A stretch of DNA of 64,000 nucleotides. Origin: Rhynchosporium graminicola. Lineage: Eukaryota > Ascomycota > Leotiomycetes > Helotiales > Ploettnerulaceae. Shown one piece after another: positions 1-12,759 of this stretch (within the stretch, counting starts at the first letter, position 1; the number at the start of each line of letters is the position of its first letter). The notes under the pieces are model-generated. The model worked only from the letters and a program-made list of their open reading frames with translations. It ran no database searches and was not told where the DNA came from. Location of the stretch: the NCBI GenBank assembly GCA_900074885.1, contig FJUW01000006.1, positions 62,001 to 126,000 of the forward strand, given 5' to 3'. The translations under genes and the position numbers were made by a program.

Positions 1-742
1 TTTTATGCCGAAGATGTCCATTGTTTTCATCCTAGCTCAGATCCGAAACTCGTTTTCTCGCTCGCTCACTTTGTTTACTTTGCACTGCCTGTACCTGGAT
101 ACAGTAACCTAGCTGGATGGAGGTGGCAGGTACTCACCACATCGAAACTTCTCGCTCTCCACAACATGCGTACCCATACATCCCACCCGTACAATCATTC
201 AACCAATCCATCACTAATACTCCCAGCCCATGTTTGTTAAGATAGCAAGTATATCACCACTCTCCTCTTATCTCCTCTTATCTCCTCTCATCTCATCTCA
301 TCTCAAAACAGTACCAAAAAAAAAAGGACCAGCACGGAGTAATTGATGTAAACTTGTCATCTCTCTCCAAAAAAATACCACAGTTCTTTCTCACAGTCCG
401 TACGTAGGAAAGCAAGACACTTAATCTTTCTATCTTTCTTTCTTTCTTCCTATCGAAAGACAAGGTAACCCGACATGTCGCTAGCACTCATATGCAAATG
501 CAAAAGAAGAATACCAGTCCGTCTGGGGGTGCATAGCATAGCATAGCATAGCATATGCGCCAGCTGGAATAATCCATGGATACATACAGAACTCCAAAAC
601 ACCGTCCGTCCGTGAATGCCTAAACACAAGCCTCTGGCAATCCCAAACCCCCCATGCCAAACATTGTAATCTTACAAACCCATCCATCCATCCACATCAA
701 ACAAAGCGATCTCGTGCTCAGCAACAAGAAGAATCAGCATGT
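1..742. other. Non-coding stretch with simple repeats
   Basis: No gene is supported here. It is the 3' flank of the minus-strand HAD-domain gene. A TTTC-rich tract lies near 430-455 and a GCATA pentamer is repeated about five times at 531-555. Short open frames on the minus strand have simple-repeat composition and no recognisable family. Confidence 0.6.
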
Positions 743-2612
743 TCAATAACTCAACTCTCCACTTCCTCCCTTACTTCCACTTCCCCCTCCATTCTTCCCC
801 TGCATCTGCTGCTGATACTGCGAGTACTGCTGGAACTGTTGCTGCACCAGCTGTTGCGGAGTCTGATACTGTTTCTGCAACGGCGGGAACTCTTCGTACG
901 AGACAGCAGCATTATACGACGGCGTTGAGGGCGAAGGTTTTTCTCCAACATCATCGAGAGATTTATAGCCAAATCCCCCTCCTCCACCACGGCCTCGACC
1001 ACGCCCACCATTCCCTCGACCCCCTCGTCCCCCTCGCTGGTTATTGCCACGAGAATTATTGTTGTTGCCACGTCCACCACCGCGTACACTTCCATTGTTG
1101 TTCTGGTGATAGCCTCTACCATTGAAAGGAGGATTATTCTCGTTTCGACTTCCAGTTCCGTGTCCGCTTGAGAATTGGCCACTCTCACGCCTACTACTGT
1201 TGCCGTCATCGTCAGGCGCATGTTTGCGCTTATGAGTCTTGGTGGGGAAGAGGCTCTCATACTCATTCTCACCACTATCCTCCTCCTCAATCCTCAGTAG
1301 AACCTTCTCGCCCACCACACTATCAAACACATACTGTTTTTCTGGTGGAACAGGCTGCCAATTCTGAATCTTACCTGCATCGATAGGACGAGCGCCTTTC
1401 CGTAGAGCTAGTACGACAATCGGCACGGGATTCTCAGTGTAGTATTTTTTGGTTTCCGGTACGGGACGCACGCATGCGGCCCAGATCTTGTTCTCATACA
1501 CTGCAGTGCCGGTTACTTCCCAGGTTGTTTTGCTGCCCATGCCGCCAACTTTTTCGAGGATGCTGGCTTGACAGGGACGAGGGGTGATGAGGACGTTGTT
1601 GGCTAGGAATTTCATCTCTGTGTCTGGCATTGTGGGCGGGAGTTGGGCCAGGGTAAGCAATTTTTGGGTATCAGTGTTGCTGATTAGATAGCCAGTATAG
1701 AAAACCGTCTTCTTGATTTGAAGACGTTGACCACGTTTGCCACCTGTGATAGCGCGGTTGTGATCGTTGATAATGCGCTGGACTTCTGCGGCTTCTTTGA
1801 TAGGGTCGAGCTGGGTGGCTCCATCTGCTACTTGCACGACTTCTGCTGTGATGGGACCGCGGGTTGGGTTGACATTCTGCTTCCTGTTGTACTCCGAAAA
1901 GAAGTCTCGGAAGCCTTTGGTGTGCTTGGGCCGGTCTTCATAAACCCTGATCTCCTCAGCAACACCATATGTCTCCACCAAGCTCTCTAGAAACACCTGC
2001 TTGAAATTCATCGTACTTGAGAAACGCTGATTATTCGGACCAGCAGCTGGTTTAAGTGATATGATATCAAAGTCCAGACCTTTAGCCTTGACCATCTTCT
2101 TGACCAATTCGGCGAACCCGTTCTCGGATCTGCCGGTGAGCAGGATAGCTACTGCATCTTTCTGCTGCATACTCAACTTGATGAGCTCGACTATCTTCTC
2201 GTTCCACCAGCCCTCCCAGGCGCGTGGTTCCTCTATCTCGAGGCCCTCGCCTGTTGCGGCTAGTATTCTCGAATCATGCCACCAGCCACCTGTCGCAAAT
2301 GTATCTTGAGACTGTAGGAAGCCAATTGTAGGACCGTTCCATAGCTTTGGGTTCGGGAGTGGACTGTTGAACACTGAAGAAAAATTAGCCATTGTAGTGC
2401 GCGGACATGGGCTGGACATACGGGTATTGTCGAAATCGTAGACGTGCAATGCTTTGACTGCGTGTACAGCTATCTCGAGTTAGTCTTGAGCTTCGATTGC
2501 GAAAGGATTGGTTCCCACGAGGCAGCTGATCTTTATCAGCAACTGACCACCTATTCAAAGCAGTCAATGTGAATGGTGCGTGGGGACCATTGCTGTTGCC
2601 ATAGCGAGCCAT
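743..2612 (-). CDS. HAD-superfamily, Swiss Army Knife RNA repair-like protein
   Basis: Two exons on the minus strand. Exon 1 is 2612-2519 and exon 2 is 2457-743; the 61-nt intron 2518-2458 has a GTGGGA donor, a CTAAC branch site and a CAG acceptor. The predicted protein is about 602 aa. The joined N-terminus places a HAD motif I (VYDFDNTR) just after the splice. A motif II-like LLTGR follows, and then an acidic YEDRPKH segment. These match the HAD domain family described in fungal 'Swiss Army Knife' RNA repair-like proteins. The C-terminus, about residues 450-560, is Arg/Gly/Asn-rich (RGG type), consistent with RNA binding. A phosphatase or RNA-end-processing role is inferred from the family. 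The start at 2612 was chosen because the open frame otherwise begins at TTG in the middle of the HAD motif. Confidence 0.8.
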
Positions 2613-3082
2613 CTTTGGGAAGGCTGCGCTCACAAATGGCAGCCTTTTGATGACTTCAAACACGTTGGAGATATGGGAGGCAGATTACGGCAGATAAAGG
2701 TCGCGGCGTCTTTTCTTTCGCAATGGAATATCTCGAATGTTTGTGACGTGGTCGTTGCGAGTGGCTTGAAGTTATCTGGTTGTCGCTTCTGTAGGCAATT
2801 TCTCAGCCTTGAGCCTTGGCGCCAGTCGTGATGTCTTTGATGCCGCAAATCTGTCTACTATGTTCTGCGCTACAATATAATGTTAAAATGATTGGAGACT
2901 AATTGATGCAATGCATATTGATCACGGACTTGTAATAATGCACGTTTGCTACAGCAGTTTATGATAGGTGATTGGCGTTTTTACAATTTACCTAGTCCTT
3001 CCTACCTTGGTATTACAAATTAGGTGCTATACATTTTGCTCGCAGACAAGGCGGCCTCGATCAATATGCAACTTCCACCCAA
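2613..3082. other. Intergenic, promoter side of the HAD-domain gene
   Basis: No coding region is supported. This is the 5' flank of the minus-strand HAD gene. The distal part, about 2860-3030, is AT-rich. The short plus-strand frame at 2968-3162 shows no family resemblance. Confidence 0.5.
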
Positions 3083-3547
3083 GTGGCATATCTACAATCC
3101 ACTGTCATTGCTTCACTTCCAGCAATACGTCACATAGCCTCATCCGTCAAGTCAGCACTTAATCTCATTCACATACAATGCCACTTCAAACCAGGAGCTA
3201 GCAAACAACGAGAAGGAATCGTCTCAATATCCGAATCAGTAATTGAAGTCTGTGTGTCTGCTCAGCCAAGGGATGGCGATGCTAACAAGGCTGTGAGAGA
3301 ACTTTCAGTCATGTAGGCTAAAATCACCTCAACCTGTTGCGATGCATGGGATGCTACCTAGTAGCTTGAAAGGCATGGAGCTAAGTTTCTTGATTAGGTG
3401 TTGAAATGTCCCAAGTCAGACGTCGAGGTTATCCGAGGGTTGAAGTCGAGGGACAAGACGGTTGTTGTAGCTGGCATGGATATCAAAGAGGATGGAGAAA
3501 ACAGTAACTCTAGGGTTGGAGACCAATTGCAGAGAGCTGTTCAGTAA
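3083..3547 (+). pseudogene. DUF167 / YggU-type (UPF0235) locus, probably degenerate
   Basis: The frame from about 3083 contains hallmarks of the DUF167/YggU family: an IQCHFKPGASK-like segment, then REGI, then a QPRDGDANKAVREL segment, after which it stops at 3314-3316. The expected C-terminal half (VLKCPKSDVEVIRGLKSRDK) is found at 3398-3457 in another frame and runs to a stop at 3545-3547. An intron 3308-3397 (GTCATG donor, TTAG acceptor) would join them in phase, but it leaves the conserved block slightly short. No in-frame ATG precedes 3083; the first codon of the frame is GTG. It is therefore either a gene with an unrecognised 5' exon and a weak splice site, or a recently damaged gene. 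The family's function is poorly defined. Family recognition is firm; the gene's integrity is not. Confidence 0.5.
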
Positions 3548-5695
3548 TTCTAAACGGGTCTGCCTCTTGCTTGAAGGAAGCCCTTTGTTCAAATTTTTGA
3601 AGGCTTGGGATTTGTTGTGGAGATGCCGATAGAAGTCCCGACTCCCCGTTCACTTTCCATGTTTTCACATCTTTTAGCAACTGCTTGTCGGTACTTGAAG
3701 GATGGCAAAATTGAGTTTTCCAGATTTGCTCGTATCGTATCTTTAGTCGAGATAGGCGACCTTCAAGTTTTGAGAGGGCGTGGGAGACGACATGTAGGTA
3801 GCTAGCTCTATTAAGTGAGGCCGATCCGAGTCTTTGACAGGCAAATAAATCACTGGTGCAGAGTCGAGTTTATCCCGGTAGTTATATAAACGCCCAAAAC
3901 ATCGTATTCGTGCACCCGGGCAAATGTTTTAATATAAAGCAACATTTAAATCTATCAGCAGGACCAAATCTCGCCTCGGATCTTGGAAAATCAGGGATCA
4001 ACACAGGGATACGCAAACATCTTGCCTCGTGATGACTTCGTATACGCATTCGTACAAACCGTAAAATTTGATTTTATACCAGTACTGTACGTTACCTGTC
4101 AACCCGATACAGACGGCCGCATACAAGCAAGGGTCAAGGGGCTATCTATGTTTCAGGTTCAGCCATGCCTGTCTGTCTGTCACAGCTGAAATGATGAGAA
4201 CCCTTCTCTCGTTGATCGTCCGAAATTCCTTTTGGCTTTGATGAGCGCACGCCGGGCTAGGATCGCGACTTATCAATTTTGATAATGGGTGTCGAGAAGC
4301 TGTGATTGGCTAAAAGCTGTTAGTAATGTCCCCCTCATGTCTGATTGCAGGCAGGAGAGAACCCCCGAGAGTTGTAAGATCTCCTCGGGACCTGAAGATG
4401 AGGCTGGTCCACTCAATAGTTTTCCTGACGATTAGTCAGCACCGCACTCTTCCAATTTGACGCGCAGAGATGATCAAGTTGAGGTTCGCGTTGTCAGTCG
4501 TTGTCGTATTTTGGTAGCTTCAAGATAGTCCTTCTATCCTGTGCAGCTGAACCTCGGGCGGGACGTGACCCCCCTTGTAGTAAGTAATCAAGTCGCATCT
4601 CGCAGTACCTTCTCGCATGGATGTTTACAGCCGCAGATAATTGGAGGAGCAAGAGGTTATTGATTAGAGAGGAAGCTCTGGCTCTGACTAAATACACCCG
4701 CACTAGTCTCGATTGTACCTTCCTACTGCCGCTGCCAATTGACATGAGGCGGTGCGGTGCGTACTCTGTAAATTGCGATGATCTCGCTCGGCCTTACATA
4801 CCAAGCGCGAGGCAGTTCGAGTGAGGTGAAGATCATCCGAAACTCTCGAGTAAAATTGTGGGTGTGATACTGATGGGATAGGGCAGGAACATACATGAGG
4901 AGGGACAGAGGAGAAGAGGAAGGAATGTGTGTGGGCTCAAGCAGCCAGCCGATGATCCTTTTCGGGGAACCTGTCATCCGTGTATTTGTTTGCTTGCTTG
5001 TTTCTTTCTTTTGTTTGGTTAGTTCTCTCCTGGGTAGATCTCATCTTGTCAAAGAAACGTAGGCTGATCTGATGATGAAGAGTCTACATAGTGTATGAGT
5101 GTATAAGGTATTTTTATATCCTCACGCTCTCCCCTTCCGTTTCAAAGGTCGATGACACCTCGATGAAATACTTTGGTCAAGTAGGACATGCTTTCGTAGA
5201 TGGTCTAGCGACCAGTCGGATGTGCCAATACATAAATAGAGTTTGCTGGGATGGGGGCATTTCTCTCACATTTGCTGTGGCGGAAGCAACCTCGGATCTG
5301 ATTCACAACTGCGTCATCGTGTCCCGAAAGGCTGGGTTCGTGAGATTTGATGCCGGCTGCGATAGTGAGAGATTGTATGGAGCTGTGCCTGAGGCAACTC
5401 ACTCATCCACAGTACGGAGAGACCGCAGCTCTGCGGACTCGTACAAGTAAGTATGTTGCGGCACTGCCCTCCTTCTTGTCCTGCCCACCACCGTCATGAG
5501 GCTTGACGAAAAGTCGAGGCTGCCATGCCTATCAGAGTCATGAGGAATTCGCGGTGAAAGGGTTGCATCCTCCTCAGGAGAGCAAGCAGTGACAATGATA
5601 CGGGTCCTTGACATGATGCAGGAGATGAACTATGGGAAAGGATGCAGAAACTACTGCATAGCATAGTAGTCTGCTCCTGTCACAATTGTCGAACA

Positions 5696-5755
5696 TGACT
5701 TGACTTGACTTGACTTGACTTGACTTGACTTGACTTGACTTGACTTGACTTGACT
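5696..5755. repeat. Tandem TGACT pentamer array
   Basis: About 12 uninterrupted copies of the pentamer TGACT (equally TTGAC), bordered by AGGTAGGTAGG-type sequence. It is a microsatellite; no protein frame is implied. Length variation between isolates is expected. Confidence 0.95.
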
Positions 5756-6519
5756 TATACAAGTAGGTAGGTAGGGAGGTACCTAAATATAGGTAGGTAG
5801 GTAGGAGGTACCTTAGGTATCTACAAGTGATGCTTCTTGAGTAGCTGGCCTCGGCTACCTAGCTAAGCTACAAGTAGACAACTGAGGTGGTGAAGTGTAG
5901 ATCTTAACCGGATTGGATTAGACTTGATAGGACTCAACCTGTCTCTACCTGTAATAATATCCAGGCAGGTAGGTACTAGGTAGGTAGCAAAGGTACGAAA
6001 GGACCGTAAGTAATCCTTTCACCCCTCTCACGCCAACATGAAGTCTTCCCTTCGAGGAACCCTTCGAGGAATACAGTATACGACGATACTTGTATTCCTC
6101 CGAGTACACCTATCTATCTACCTACCTACACGCCAAAGGGGAATGGGATGCGTTGTTGTGCGTTGTACATCGAGCATGTATCGTTCGTACGCATCTTGTC
6201 AAGTAACCTCGGAACGATTACTTTTTCTGCGGAGCATGCTGGGTCTGAAAATATACTAGCGCAGGACTCTAATCGCCCCACCCCACCCCCATTCCATTAC
6301 TTTACAGTACTGTATCTCGCTAAACCAGGATTATGACCCTTGTCATTCTACTGAGGATCCACATCCGCCCCCCGTCCACATTCACCCACAGACCAGTCCT
6401 CACCCTCGACCTCGACCTCACCGACCTCACACTCACTCACTCGCTCAGTCACTCACCCACTTACTTCCGCCTTACTAAGCCATCTCAACCCAACGCAAAC
6501 TCTATCCTCTCACATCACA

Positions 6520-6619
6520 CTAAACCAAACCAAACCAGACTAAACTAAACTAAACTAAACTAAACTCAACTAAACTAAACTAAAGCAACCTAACCTAACC
6601 TGACCTAACCTAACCTGAC
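6520..6619. repeat. TAAAC / TAACC pentamer tract
   Basis: A run of CTAAA and CTAAC-type pentamers with a few interruptions, changing from TAAAC units to TAACC units, 5' of SKN7. It is pentameric, so it is not the fungal TTAGGG telomere repeat. Confidence 0.85.
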
Positions 6620-7110
6620 AACACTTCGACTCCGCTCTGGACTCATATCTGGTCGCATTTGCATTTTCCTACTGCATCGTATCGCATCTGGCCAGACCAT
6701 CTTCCCCGAGCCGCAACGCAACGCAACGCAACTCTATCTTATCAACACTCCTGAGCAAGGGATATACAGTATCATGTTAATGCCCAGGTTCAGCTTATTA
6801 CCTTAGGGGATCTCATCTCATCTCGTCTCGTCTCATTCGTCGGCCGCCCCTTGCCTTAAATTCGAGCTTTTGCGTGCCTCTCTCTACGTCAGTGTACGCC
6901 CGCCTGCCCGCCCGCGTGTGTTGCACACACCTCGTGTGTCTCGACCATCATCCAGCTTCCAGACCCCTCAAATTCGACGACCGAACGAACGAGAACGCTC
7001 TGGACCCCTAGAACCGGTGTTCATACAACACAATAAACAGAGCACTACACAGCAATCGTCAATCGAAAGTAAATAACAGGTTAATTCAGTCTTCGAGTCA
7101 CAACTTAGGT

Positions 7111-9418
7111 ATGGACAAAGGTGAGATGGGCGGCCCGGCCGCCAACAACTCGAGTGACTTTGTATGTATTACCACTGCACCTTCCAGAAGGTCTAGATCG
7201 CGACTCTTAACTGACCCCCGGGCCAGGTTCGCAAGTTGTATAAGTAAGTCACGATCAATACACACTCTCGGCCTTACACTAGCCTGTAATGCTCACACCC
7301 AGATTCTAATGCGCCACGTAGAATGCTCGAGGACCCCTCATATGACAGCATCGTGAAATGGGGCGACGGCGGCGAGAGCTTCGTGGTACTTGAAGTGTGT
7401 CGAGCTATCTTCAGTTTTCCACCATTGTACTAACACAGTCGTCAGAATGAGAAATTTACAAAGCAAATCCTACCCAAGCATTTCAAGCACAGCAACTTTG
7501 CTTCCTTTGTCCGCCAGCTGAACAAGTATGACTTCCACAAGGTCCGACAGAACAACGAGGATAGCACTCCGTCGCAATATGGAGCCGGGGTCAGTCAATT
7601 CAAGTCTCAGCCTTGGCTGTATAGACTAACGATGTATAGGCTTGGGAGTTCAAGCATCCAGAGTTTCAGGCAAATAAGAAGGATTCACTGGACAATATCA
7701 GAAGAAAGGCACCAGCACCACGAAAGTCTGCCCAGGCTCCGGAGGAACAGTATCCACCGCACCAGATGGATCTCGTCAATAGTCAATTAATCGCAACCCA
7801 ACAGCAGCTTCAACAACTCTCCGAGATGTATCAAGACCTCGCCCAAGGTCATGTTACGTTGCTGCAACAAGTGGTGGCACTGCAGAAGATTGTCAAGGCC
7901 CACGAAGGTGCTATGATGGGTGTGATGGGCTTTTTGCATGGCGTGGATGCCAATCAACGACGAGCCAGCCGTATTGCAGGGCCATTTAACAATGCTGGAG
8001 GAGCCATAGGAGAGGGCGCCCTTGGTGACGATGGTCCCCCAGCGTCTCCATTGCAGAAGGCTTCAGCTCTTTTGGATGAATTTTCCACTGCTAATATGCC
8101 TGACAAGCATCTGGAGCAGATGAGCCACGATTTTCATTTGCGAACCGATTTTTCTACAACACCGCCAGATCACGGATCCACCCCTTTGCTGCCACGGGCA
8201 GAGACCACAGGTCATCATGTTGGGTATCCCGGGGGCAACGATTTGGATAACATGGTCTACCCAGTAGGTCGCACGAATGGCATCGATCCGATAAACAGCG
8301 AGCACATCAACAACATACCGTACGCGCTACCTCCCAGTAATGCCCTTCTTCCTCCGAATGACGGTCTCCTTGCGCCTGATGTTGTACCTGGGCCGATGTC
8401 GTCCGGGAGCTCTGTGTCCGGGAGTAAGAAGAGAACAGAAGAATCACCGTGGGGAATCAATAAACCTCATATCTTGCTTGTCGAGGATGATAAAGTTTGC
8501 GCGCGGATCGGTTCCAAATTTCTGCAGACATACGAATGTGGAGTGGAAATCGCTGTAAGTTTGACCCGCTCAGAATCTACTTGATACTGACATGTTGGAG
8601 CGCAATGGACTTGAGGCTGTCAATAAGATGAACAACGCCGGTAACTCATACGATCTCATATTTATGGATATTATCATGCCTCACCTAGACGGAGTATCCG
8701 CGACTGCCTGCATCAGAGAAATCAAACCAAATATTCCCATCATCGCCATGACCTCCAATATAAGAGCTGACGATATTGACATGTACTTCCGTTATGGTAA
8801 GCGTTTCCTGGATGCTCGTAAATTCTCACACTAATTCTGTCAGGCATGAATGATGTGCTGCCGAAACCCTTCACAAAAGAGGGAATGTACCGAGCACTTG
8901 AAAAGCACTTGTCACATTTCAAGAAAAGCGATTCTGACCAGCCCTTCGCAATGACGGGACAACCCCAGATGCCGCAGCCTGTAGGCTTCGTAACGCCGAA
9001 TGCTGCTCATGCTCCCTTGGGACTGAATATGGGACAACTGTCAGCACCGCAGTCTTTGAAAGAGGAGGCTTCTCCTGGAAAGTCCCCTATAACAGCGTCG
9101 GCTTGGCACTCGCCGAACCAACTTCCTGGCCCATCCCCAATAGGAAGTACACCTGGTGGATACATGCAGCCCATGGGAGATAATCGACAGTATACCATGA
9201 CTCCGACGCACCAAAGCATGCCTCCGACACACCAAAACATGACTCCTACACACCCTCACCCCCAAAGCGGATTTCCACCTCCTGGCGGCCAAATGGCTAC
9301 TCCCAGGAACGGACAACCACATCGAAGAGGTATATCTGACATGAGTGGAGGGTTACCGAATGATCAGGCCGACAAGCGACAGAGGATGTTCCCACCACCT
9401 GGGTTCCCTCATCAGTGA
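7111..9418 (+). CDS. SKN7: Skn7/Prr1-type response regulator transcription factor
   Basis: Seven exons: 7111-7161, 7227-7243 (17 nt), 7322-7394, 7446-7589, 7640-8554, 8601-8796, 8844-9418; 656 aa. It is the nuclear output regulator of the fungal HOG-type phosphorelay and of oxidative-stress responses. Residues about 16-120 form an HSF-type DNA-binding domain ([26 protein letters not shown]). A coiled coil lies at about 138-195. A CheY-like receiver covers about 372-485, with the acidic pocket VEDD at 377-380, the predicted phospho-accepting Asp423 in LIFMDIIMP, and the conserved Lys473 in PKPF. The C-terminus is Pro/Gln/Met-rich with repeated TPTHQ-like units. Every splice junction restores the conserved domain frame. 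The receiver is interrupted by two introns; the acceptor TTGGAG at 8600 is weak but gives the conserved NGLEAVNKM. Domain order and length are normal for the family. Confidence 0.95.
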
Positions 9419-10419
9419 TCGATGGAAGAGCACCGAAATGACTTACTGTTCGTAAACAAATGCCCATCTTTCCTTGTACCTATACATTTTAGGGTTTCTT
9501 ATCTAGAGCTGCTCGACCGAGATCTGGCTATCTTCGTACTTGCTCAGTCGGCATGACGAAATCTGTATTGGCGCAGGCGGGATAATTGTCTATTTATTGT
9601 ATCCTCGGCGAAGGCGTCTGATGAGGTATGCTGTATCAGGGACCGTGATGAGCGAAGAGCTTGATGCTCCCAGGTGGTATGGCGTTGGTGGGATATTGTT
9701 GAGCTGGTGATGGTCGATTGGACTAGATTTAGTACCATGATGCAATTGAAAGTTTGAAAAGAGGTTTGGTCAGCATTCCTGTTCGATCAGAAGGGACTGG
9801 TAGCGAAGATCTTCGGGCAACCATATATCGACTGTATGAGTAAAAGTTGTGGCAACCTATCCTTTTTGTTTTCGGTTCAATGCCAAGGTGAGATTGAAGT
9901 CTTACGTACATCATTTAGATGATCCACGACTAAGCGATGGCAAAAGCAAAACGGGCACAAAAAGACAGTGGGGAATTAAGTAGGTATATATAGGGAAGCA
10001 AAAGAGCAAGTGACGTTGAAAGTAACTTTAGCATGTCATATTATGAGTCTGGAACGTTGACATATTGAAGGTCTAGACTCCTGTCGTTAATGCATTGCTC
10101 GTATGATGGGGCTGGACCAGTCTATGGGAGAACAGCCTGTGATGCGTGTGCCTGGGCTTGGCTGGCTGGCTGGCTGGCTGAACGTCGGCTTTTATTTTTC
10201 TGAGTGACTCAAGTTGGGCGCGGAGGAGGCCCAGCTGTACCCACGTATTATACAAACCCCACCACATTTGAATACAGCATATCGCATGCATAGAACGCCA
10301 TTGACAAACGAGATTTACTACAGGCTGACAACCTTCACGATAAAAGGCGAGCGATACACTGTATCCTATCTTACCTTCTTCTAGTACAATAGGCGAAAGA
10401 GAGGAATTCTGTGCTTGAA
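9419..10419. other. Intergenic between SKN7 and eIF2B epsilon
   Basis: The 3' flank of SKN7 and the promoter of the next gene. A GGCT tetramer repeat lies at about 10159-10180. No gene is supported. Confidence 0.5.
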
Positions 10420-12759
10420 ATGGCGCATGCGCAGAAGCCAGCGAAGGGGGGTGCTGGTGGGGGGAAAGCTGCGCCGAAGAAGAAAGGTCCTTCTGCTACG
10501 AAGAAGGTAGATGATGATAGGGAAGAGACTTTGCAAGCTGTGGTATGTTCTTTTTTCGTACGAAATTGGGGAACAAAAAGCTGATTTGACTGGCTTAGAT
10601 ACTTGCCGATTCGTTCGAGACGAGATTCAGTCCCTTTACTTTGGAGACTCCGAGAGTACGTTACAATAGTTCCATATGGAGGAAGGAATATGTGGTGTGG
10701 GGTGATGCGTATGGTGGTTAATACTTGACAGTGTCTCCTCCCTTTAGCTAATACCCCTCTGATCGAATACACACTCGAGTTCCTAGCCATGTCCGGCGTG
10801 GCAGATATTTACATCTACTGCGGCGCGCACACCTCCCTAGTAGAACGCTACATCCTTTCCTCAAAATGGCATCCTTCATCCTCCGCCTCTCCTTTCACCT
10901 CCCTCGAAATCGTCAAAACAACAGCCCGTTCCGTCGGAGACGCCATGCGCGACCTCGACTCGCGGGATTTAATCACAGGAGACTTCCTACTGGTACACGG
11001 AGATCTGGTGTCGAATCTTCCGATTGATGCTGCGTTGACGAAGCACAGAGAGAGGAGAATAAAAGATAAGAATGCGATTATGACGATGATTTTGAGAGCC
11101 GGGGGATTGGAAAGTCATAGGACGAAATCGAAGGGTATCACGCCAGTTTTTGTTGTGGATCCTACGAAGAATCGATGCCTACATTACGAGGAGATGAATC
11201 CGTTGCAAGCGAACAAATACGTCAATATCGATCCAGAGTTACTATCTGATCATAGCGAGTTGGAGATTAGGACCGACTTGATCGATTGCGGGATTGATAT
11301 CTGTACGCCGGATGTGCTGGCACTGTGGGCTGAAAGTTTCGATTATGAGGTCCCGAGAAAACATTTCCTGCATGGTGTGCTGAAGGATTATGAGTTGAAT
11401 GGCAAGACCATACATACTGAGGTTGTAGAGGACCATTATGCTGCCCGGGCGTTCAATTTGCAGTCTTATGAGGCGGTTAGCAAAGATGTGCTAGGGAGGT
11501 GGACGTACCCTCTAGTCCCGGACAGCAATCTCCTCGCAGGTCAGACCTACAAGTTCGAGCGTGGGGGGCTCTGCAAAGAGAATGGCGTGATACTGGCCAG
11601 GACGTGTAAAGTGGGAAAACGGACTGTAATAGGAAAGGATACCAGTATTGGTGATGGAAGTGTGGTTTCGAATAGTATTATCGGGAGAAGATGTTTCATT
11701 GGGAAGAACGTCACTATCAACAACGCTTTTATCTGGGACGACGTTTCGATAGGGGATGGCTCGACAGTCGACAGGGCAATTATTGCCAATGAAGCAGTCA
11801 TTGGGAAGAACTGCAAGATCCAACCCGGAGCGCTGCTTTCATTCGGCGTACGGATAGCAGATAACAAATCTATATCGGACAACTCACGCATCACCTGCGC
11901 AAAAAGGAAAACGAACGGTTATTCCGACGACGACGATGAACCACTCGTAGCAATGCCTACGAACACAGCCATCGTGGGAGAAAGCGGCTCAGGATACAGC
12001 TATGAAGATGACTCCGATGTCGAAGACGAAGCCACAACTTTCCACAGTGCCCTCATCTACAGCACCTCACACCTGAACATCTCCTCAGAGTCCATATCCA
12101 CCATCTCGTCAGAAGTATCCGCTGCCTCCCCTCACGAAGGTCGGTCCCGCCACTCCAGTTTCGCCGGCAGTATCCTCTCCGAAGACGGCGACGGCAACGT
12201 AACCTCATCTAATGAAGGGTTCCACCACGATGCTGTGGCGGGTTTACTCGACTCCCTTAAAGAAGGTGGCGATCTCGGCGCCGCTCGCTTAGAATTTATG
12301 GGACTCCGTCTCGCCAACGACGCAACAGATCACCAAATGCGTCGCGCCATCGCCGTAGCATTCACGAAACGGATTACCCAGCTCGTCGAAGGGCAAAAAA
12401 TGGAAGCTAGCAAAGCGGCCGCTGCTGCGTTTGGGGTTGCAGGCGCAGAATCCTTCTTAAAGGAAGTCGCTGTAGGCAGCGATCAAAAAGAGGACGACCA
12501 AGTGGATTTCATCACTTGTTTACAGAGGGATCTTGTGCATAGGGTTAACGGGGGAGTGATTCTCGCGGCGGTTAGTCAGAGGTTGTATCAGCTGGAGGTT
12601 GTGGAGGAAGAGGCGTTCTTGAGGTGGTGGGTCGAGAGTGAGGAGATGGGGGACAAGGAGGATGAGGAGATGAAGAGGGCTAGGGAGAAGACGGGGGTGT
12701 TTGTCGAGTGGTTGAGGGAGGCGGAAAGTGAAGAGGAGAGTGAGGATGAGAGTGATTGA
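10420..12759 (+). CDS. GCD6: Translation initiation factor eIF2B subunit epsilon
   Basis: Three exons: 10420-10542, 10599-10655, 10732-12759; 735 aa. This is the catalytic subunit of the cytosolic eIF2B guanine-nucleotide exchange factor, which recycles eIF2-GDP. After a Lys/Ala/Gly-rich N-terminus comes the nucleotidyltransferase-like domain (ILADSFETRFSPFT, then LLPLANTPLIEYTLEFLA, which is visible only after splicing). A left-handed beta-helix with hexapeptide repeats follows (VIGKDTSIGDGSVVSNSIIG). An acidic linker leads to the C-terminal W2/eIF5C HEAT domain, ending in acidic and aromatic residues (FLRWWVES, EEESEDESD). The length is normal for the family. A start at the internal Met at 10789 would remove the first conserved segment, so the 10420 ATG is preferred. 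Confidence 0.95.

Larger units (their letters stand above)
3548..7110. other. Long intergenic region upstream of SKN7
   Basis: No gene is supported over 3.5 kb. The region holds a TGACT pentamer array (5696-5755), GGTA-rich tracts (about 5760-5990) and a TAAAC/TAACC pentamer tract (6520-6619). CT-rich sequence from about 6360 onward looks like SKN7 promoter and leader. The 119-codon frame at 5091-5450 has no recognisable domain. Confidence 0.5.

Noticed and set aside
739..1386. Open frames on the plus strand opposite the HAD gene (739-1125, 1168-1386)
   Set aside because: They are antisense shadows of the Gly/Arg/Asn-rich C-terminus of the minus-strand gene.
5091..5450. 119-codon plus-strand frame
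   Set aside because: No domain, no neighbouring exon that extends it, and average composition.
6520..6619. CTAAC repeats as an interstitial telomere
   Set aside because: Units are TAAAC/TAACC pentamers, so this is a simple repeat.
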